Positions 6,367 through 9,233 of a DNA stretch of 9,233 nucleotides are shown here, piece after piece. The DNA comes from an uncultured Lachnospiraceae bacterium (lineage in GTDB: Bacteria; Bacillota; Clostridia; Lachnospirales; Lachnospiraceae). The stretch spans positions 1 to 9,233 of the forward strand of contig CAMWSA010000129.1 in the NCBI GenBank assembly GCA_947176785.1, read 5' to 3'. A program made the translations under genes and the position numbers. Each line of letters starts with the position of its first letter. Positions within the stretch are counted from its first letter, which is position 1. The notes under the pieces were generated by a model. That model did not search any database. It saw only the letters and a program-made list of their open reading frames with translations, and was not told where the DNA came from.

Positions 6367-6393
6367 CGTATATAACCTGCAAGAGCGTGTCAA
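6367..6393 (-). promoter_or_regulatory. Promoter of the CoA-transferase gene
   Basis: A perfect -35 TTGACA (6393-6388) is followed after 15 bases by TATACG (6372-6367); alternative spacing gives weaker -10 boxes. It lies 33 bp upstream of the start codon, so the leader is short. The perfect -35 makes a promoter likely, while the short spacer leaves the exact -10 uncertain. Confidence 0.5.
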
Positions 6394-6410
6394 TCTAACC
6401 AGGATGACAC
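6387..6410. promoter_or_regulatory. Operator-like dyad GTGTCA-N12-TGACAC over the -35 box
   Basis: Perfect 6-bp arms separated by 12 bases; the downstream arm overlaps the TTGACA box of the CoA-transferase promoter by five bases. The spacing and position suit a dimeric repressor or activator. The dyad could instead form a small hairpin behind the nucleotide-kinase gene, but there is no T run. Function is inferred. Confidence 0.35.
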
Positions 6411-6424
6411 TCTATTTTACGTTT

Positions 6425-6859
6425 TCACTCATATTCCCTTAATTTCTGACATATGCTGTCAACATCCGGAAGGCCATTGTGAACCTGTATATGATGTTCT
6501 TCCATGTCAAAACAGCCATGCTTTTTTTCCAGCATCGAGGCAACCGGCGGCGGCAGTTGACCGTTCATCCGAGCAGCAAACCGCTCTTTGATTGCTTCCA
6601 GCTCCGCCGTAACAAGAATACGAAAAGCGCCTTTCGGCAGCAGGGCAAGCTGCTCTCCTTCCGCAATAATGTAAATGATATTCTCGCCTGTAACTGCCGC
6701 TTCCAGTTTTTTAACAAAAAGTATTTTTGCTTCATTCTCATTCCTTGCCATCCGCAAATAGTCTTTGCCACTGTAGATCTCTGCCCCCAATACTTCCTTA
6801 ATCTGCTTTGCCAAAGTCGTTTTACCTGTGCAGCTCTCTCCAAGTAGACCGATTAACAT
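6425..6859 (-). CDS. Small P-loop nucleotide-kinase-like protein
   Basis: This 144-residue protein begins at once with a nucleoside-monophosphate-kinase-type P-loop, GESCTGKTT (Gly7 to Thr15, Lys13 binding phosphate). It is followed by a short helix and then SGKDYLRMA, a possible substrate-binding segment. A hydrophobic strand NIIYIIAEGE spans about 60-69. RILVTAELEAIKERFAARM (about 80-98) resembles the arginine-rich lid region of cytidylate or adenylate kinase-like folds. It is shorter than true nucleotide kinases (about 180-230 residues), and I cannot name its substrate; shikimate-kinase-like, cytidylate-kinase-like or regulatory ATPase roles are possible. The start is supported by AAAGGA about 8 bases upstream. 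Its composition is more A+T-rich than the flanking CoA-transferase and truA genes, which suggests a separate origin. It ends 31 bp ahead of the CoA-transferase -35 box. Confidence 0.75.
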   Translation of the reverse strand: MLIGLLGESCTGKTTLAKQIKEVLGAEIYSGKDYLRMARNENEAKILFVKKLEAAVTGENIIYIIAEGEQLALLPKGAFRILVTAELEAIKERFAARMNGQLPPPVASMLEKKHGCFDMEEHHIQVHNGLPDVDSICQKLREYE

Positions 6860-7114
6860 TTTATTTCCTTTCTTATTTCATATGTTATAGGCAATTGCGG
6901 AACATTCTCTGCCTCACAAAATCCATATATGAGAGCTTTTGCGGGGCCGAAAACGAAATTTCTAATGTCGTTAACTATAAGAACTCCACTGGCACACAGC
7001 ACCGTCAATCGGCGTCCTAATGTAACGCCTCATTCCTCCGCCTTGCGCCTGAAGATTTGTTCCGCGCCAACTGTCAAGTTATTGATTTACAGTTCCTTAG
7101 TCACAAAAAATTCC
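6860..7114 (-). other. Spacer between truA and the kinase gene, possible decayed coding sequence
   Basis: This 255-bp spacer has no intact gene. One minus-strand frame, from an ATG at 7122 to a TAA at 6855-6853, is interrupted only twice (TAA 7089-7087, TGA 7032-7030) and reads protein-like between the stops, for example NNLTVGAEQIFRRKAEE and LTVLCASGVLIVNDIRNFVF. Its last stop falls two bases after the ATG of the kinase gene. A second short frame (ATG at 7034, 20 codons) has a GGAGG close by. None of these can be called a gene with confidence. The stretch may be a decayed gene or a copy of a dispersed repeat. Confidence 0.3.
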
Positions 7115-7121
7115 TTAGTCA
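7093..7121 (-). repeat. Short direct repeat TGACTAAGGAA at the truA stop
   Basis: Two exact 11-base copies lie 18 bases apart (7121-7111 and 7103-7093). The first contains the truA stop codon. In the frame starting at 7122 the pair encodes the duplicated MTKEF/VTKEL before a stop, as expected of an 18-bp tandem duplication. It is small and may have no function. Confidence 0.6.
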
Positions 7122-7855
7122 TAATCCACCTGCATCAGGCAAAGCCCCTGCGCCGGGGCTGTGGGGCCAGCTTTGCGTCGTTCCGAAGACAGCAATACCT
7201 CCTGTACCTGCCAAAGGCTCATATGGCCCCAGCCCACCTCCAGCAGAGTTCCCACCATGATCCGCACCATATTCTGGAGAAAGCCTGTGCCGTGGAACGT
7301 AAAGCGGATATAGTCTCCCTCCCGTTCTATGCAGATCTGATCTACTGTCCGCACCGTGGATTTTTTCATCCGGGGATTCATGCAGAAATTGCGGAAGTCA
7401 TGCTCTCCCTTGAGCAGCTGTGCCGCCTCCCGCATGGCATCCATATCCGGAGGTTCCTCCAGCACATACACATACTTGCGGTCAAAAACCGGCTTCACTA
7501 TTCCGTCAAAACAGGTATAGCAATAGGTTTTGCCGGTGGCATTGTATCTGGCGTGAAACCGGGGGCCTGCCGTTTTCACTTCCCTGACCGCGATATCCTC
7601 CGGCAGATAGCGGTTCAGGTAGTCCCTGATTTCCCCCGGCCCAAGGGGCACGTCCAGCACCACATTGGCCGCCATATTCCGGGCATGGACACCGGCGTCC
7701 GTGCGCCCTGCGCCGATGACCTCCACCGCCTGACCGCACAGCCGTTCAAGCACCGCCTCCAGCTTGCCCTGAACAGTGTCGTGGTCCGGCTGCCGCTGCC
7801 AGCCGTAGTACCTGCTGCCGTCATACATAATAATGAGTCTGTAATTCTGCTTCAT
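7115..7855 (-). CDS. truA: tRNA pseudouridine synthase A (TruA)
   Basis: TruA converts uridines 38-40 in the anticodon stem-loop of many tRNAs to pseudouridine. The 246 residues match the usual bacterial length. The N-terminal strand RLIIMYDGSRYYGWQRQ is typical. The catalytic loop GRTDAGVHA (50-58) carries the essential Asp53. The later conserved blocks FHARYNATGKTY (100-111), GTGFLQNMVRIMVGTLLEVG (189-208) and AGPTAPAQGLCL (229-240) are all present, so the enzyme looks fully functional. I favour the ATG at 7855, with AGAGGA a few bases upstream. The in-frame ATG at 7873 would add six residues, lacks a better ribosome binding site and lies at the end of a hairpin. The gene follows the ArAE_1-type gene by 112 bp and probably has its own promoter (-10 at 7944-7949). 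Confidence 0.97.
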   Translation of the reverse strand: MKQNYRLIIMYDGSRYYGWQRQPDHDTVQGKLEAVLERLCGQAVEVIGAGRTDAGVHARNMAANVVLDVPLGPGEIRDYLNRYLPEDIAVREVKTAGPRFHARYNATGKTYCYTCFDGIVKPVFDRKYVYVLEEPPDMDAMREAAQLLKGEHDFRNFCMNPRMKKSTVRTVDQICIEREGDYIRFTFHGTGFLQNMVRIMVGTLLEVGWGHMSLWQVQEVLLSSERRKAGPTAPAQGLCLMQVDYD

Positions 7856-7871
7856 ATTTTCCTCTACACGC

Positions 7872-7896
7872 ATATCGCGGGCCTCGCCTGCGATAT
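7872..7896 (-). promoter_or_regulatory. Hairpin in the truA leader
   Basis: ATATCGC and GCGATAT are perfect 7-bp arms. An inner GGC/GCC stem with a GAG loop extends them after one mismatch. The hairpin ends 16 bases upstream of the favoured truA start and contains the alternative ATG at 7873. There is no T run, so it is not a standard terminator. A role in translation or mRNA stability is possible. Confidence 0.4.
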
Positions 7897-7943
7897 TGCA
7901 CCAATCAGTATTTGGGATTTCCTCCCTGCCCGGATGGGCCAGA

Positions 7944-7949
7944 ATTATA
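7944..7949 (-). promoter_or_regulatory. Consensus -10 box upstream of truA
   Basis: TATAAT matches the -10 consensus perfectly. The sequence 17 bases upstream (TATAGA) is a poor -35 and overlaps the last codons of the preceding gene. Transcription from here would give a truA leader of about 80 bases that contains the hairpin at 7872-7896. Confidence 0.4.
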
Positions 7950-7967
7950 CTACGCCGGCTTATGTCT

Positions 7968-8969
7968 CTATATACTGGCCCTTATAAACTGCCTTTTGAC
8001 CTCAAGCAGTTCTTCCAGCTGCTTGAGAATATAAAACAACACTGCCCGGGCCTCGAACTCCTCCCTGCTTTGGGGCAGGGCCTGGGTCTGCATATCCGCC
8101 TGCAGCGCCTGCAGCTGCGAAAGCAGTCCCTCCACATTGTTGTAGCGGTGATATTCCTGCCGGATCTGCTCAAGCAGTTCCGAAACCTGGCCCGCCTGCC
8201 CGGGCAGATAGGTGATTCCCCGGATATTGTCATAGACCGCCTGCAGGATCACCGCCTGCTGCTGCCGCATCCGCACATAATCCAGTTCATAGGTATCTCT
8301 GGAAAAGGGCGCGTTTCCATAGTTGGCCACGGCGCAGGCTTCTGCCTGTCCAAGCGCCTCCCGCAGCGGATTAAAATAGTTTTCCCCGCAGCCTATGGGG
8401 CAGCTGGCTGAATGACTGCCTGTGCCGACGGATTGATTATTCTGTGCCAGCCACCGGGCCATGTCCCCCAGAATGCCCTTGATCTGCCGGTCCACCCGGT
8501 CAGAGGCCATCGTAAACTGCTCCCTCCGGCTTCGCAGATGTAAATTTACCAGAATGCCAAATCCCGTCCCGACCACAAACAGCAGCACCTCGTTTCCCAG
8601 CACGGGGAAAAAGCTGCCCTGGCTCAAAAAATGACTGACCAGCACCGAATCCATGGCAATGGCCTCCTGCCATCTCATCACCAGACAGAGCAGGACAAAC
8701 AAAAACAGGTATATTCCGAAAACCCACACACTGTATCCCAGCATCCCATAGCACAGCCCCGCCAGCACCAGCGCACAGAGAAAGGCCAGTGCCCGCTTGC
8801 CCGCAGTCTTAAGCGTCTCCAGCTTGGTACCCTGAATGCTGAGTATGGTGATAATCCCCGCCGTGGTGGAATATTGCAGCGAAAGCGCCTGGGCCAAAGC
8901 GATGGCCAGCGTGGCCGCCAGCGCAATCTTCAGACTTCTGGTCAATTTGGGCATCAGGCTCTTCTTCAT
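7968..8969 (-). CDS. ArAE_1/FUSC-like membrane protein (putative aromatic acid exporter)
   Basis: The 333-residue protein matches the Gram-positive aromatic-acid-exporter family (ArAE_1 with its C-terminal domain). Hydrophobic helices are visible at about 13-30, 36-47, 58-76, 79-98 and 122-143. A cytoplasmic, charged and helix-rich half runs from about 146 to 333 (for example DRVDRQIKGILGDMARWL and LLEQIRQEYHRYN). The early segment ALAATLAIALAQALSLQYSTTAGIITILSIQGT is characteristic. The name exporter comes from distant relatives; the substrate is unknown and few Gram-positive members have been tested. The ATG at 8969 is well supported by AAAGGAGAT 8 bases upstream; the frame from 9023 would start before that site. 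No strong terminator follows, only a 7-bp inverted repeat (7936-7942 with 7975-7981). Confidence 0.88.
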   Translation of the reverse strand: MKKSLMPKLTRSLKIALAATLAIALAQALSLQYSTTAGIITILSIQGTKLETLKTAGKRALAFLCALVLAGLCYGMLGYSVWVFGIYLFLFVLLCLVMRWQEAIAMDSVLVSHFLSQGSFFPVLGNEVLLFVVGTGFGILVNLHLRSRREQFTMASDRVDRQIKGILGDMARWLAQNNQSVGTGSHSASCPIGCGENYFNPLREALGQAEACAVANYGNAPFSRDTYELDYVRMRQQQAVILQAVYDNIRGITYLPGQAGQVSELLEQIRQEYHRYNNVEGLLSQLQALQADMQTQALPQSREEFEARAVLFYILKQLEELLEVKRQFIRASI

Positions 8970-9125
8970 CCACAATCTCCTTTTTTCACGGCACAGACCA
9001 TCCGGCGCAATACCTGTTTTCATTCAATTCTGCAGCACTGGTGAAAACCATTGAGCAAAGTAAGATAGTATACTGCCTTCCAAAGACCCCTTCTGCCTGT
9101 GGGACGGAAAAGAACCCTGGAGCAG

Positions 9126-9233
9126 CTATGAGGATTGAAAGCAGCGGTCCCTGATTTCCACCACTTTTCTCTGGGCCTCCAGAATCTCCTCCTCCGTCCC
9201 GTCCCATCTGTCAATATCTTCGCTGATAAAGGC
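9126..9233 (-). CDS. C-terminal end of an unrecognised protein (partial)
   Basis: Thirty-five codons enter from the window edge and end at TAG (9128-9126). The segment DRWDGTEEEILEAQRKVVEI is charged and probably helical. Codon use is like that of the neighbours, and the minus strand matches all other genes, so it is probably a real gene end. The visible piece is too short to assign a family. The 156-bp spacer between it and the ArAE_1-type gene holds no gene, no clear terminator and no convincing promoter; it contains only an isolated AGTATACT palindrome at 9067-9074. Confidence 0.55.
   Translation of the reverse strand, partial: AFISEDIDRWDGTEEEILEAQRKVVEIRDRCFQSS

Noticed and set aside
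6929..7987. Plus-strand open frame of 352 codons opposite truA
   Set aside because: A shadow of truA and its spacer; no ribosome binding site or recognisable domain, and truA is certain.
8631..9044. Plus-strand open frame of 137 codons opposite the ArAE_1-type gene
   Set aside because: Gln/His-rich antisense shadow of a clear membrane protein; no ribosome binding site.
9067..9074. AGTATACT as a -10 box for the ArAE_1-type gene
   Set aside because: It is self-complementary and reads TATACT on both strands, but no acceptable -35 lies at 16-18 bases on either strand.
8986..9214. Two overlapping minus-strand frames of 64-73 codons in and beside the spacer upstream of the ArAE_1-type gene
   Set aside because: They cross the end of the incoming partial gene in other frames, have no good start site and show no protein-like pattern.
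1..9233. CRISPR array, tRNA/rRNA genes, insertion sequence or prophage
   Set aside because: No regularly spaced repeats, no tRNA-like or rRNA-like stretches and no transposase, integrase or phage proteins were seen in either strand.

Overview
The window looks like chromosomal DNA of a gut-type clostridium, most likely Lachnospiraceae or a close relative. This is inferred from strong AGGAGG-type ribosome binding sites, a butyryl-CoA:acetate/4-hydroxybutyrate-type CoA-transferase, a ComFB-family protein, an ArAE_1-type membrane protein and a Firmicutes-style response regulator/sensor kinase pair. Every gene I can support lies on the minus strand, so the window is best read from right to left.

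Reading in transcription order: the window opens with the last 35 codons of an unrecognised gene (9126-9233). Next come an ArAE_1-type membrane protein (7968-8969) and truA, tRNA pseudouridine synthase A (7115-7855). A 255-bp spacer with decayed-looking coding sequence leads to a small P-loop nucleotide-kinase-like gene (6425-6859). A CoA-transferase (4991-6334) with its own promoter and an operator-like dyad follows. Directly behind it, in the same reading frame, is a gene remnant broken by amber codons (4562-4990) and a probable terminator (4449-4501). Then come a membrane PAP2 phosphatase (3432-4361), a small ComFB protein (3016-3309) with its own promoter, palindrome and terminator, and an OmpR-type response regulator (2193-2867) overlapping its histidine kinase (1039-2205). 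The end of the window is the wreck of an ABC exporter (51-977).

The clearest functional unit is regulator-kinase-ABC ATPase-ABC permease. This is the usual layout of clostridial envelope-stress or antimicrobial-peptide detoxification modules. Here the two regulatory genes look intact, but two internal deletions have reduced the transporter to three fragments. The intact leader of the dead ATPase gene carries a perfect 11-bp inverted repeat that covers its ribosome binding site.

The other genes look like independent metabolic or housekeeping units, each with its own ribosome binding site and often its own promoter. The CoA-transferase, truA and the membrane-protein genes are visibly more G+C-rich than the two-component system and the small nucleotide kinase, so the region appears mosaic. 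I saw no rRNA, tRNA, CRISPR array, transposase or integrase. I do not see a convincing new multi-gene system. The most unusual points are the amber-interrupted frame behind the CoA-transferase, the collapsed exporter beside an intact sensor pair, and several dyad elements in leaders and promoters.
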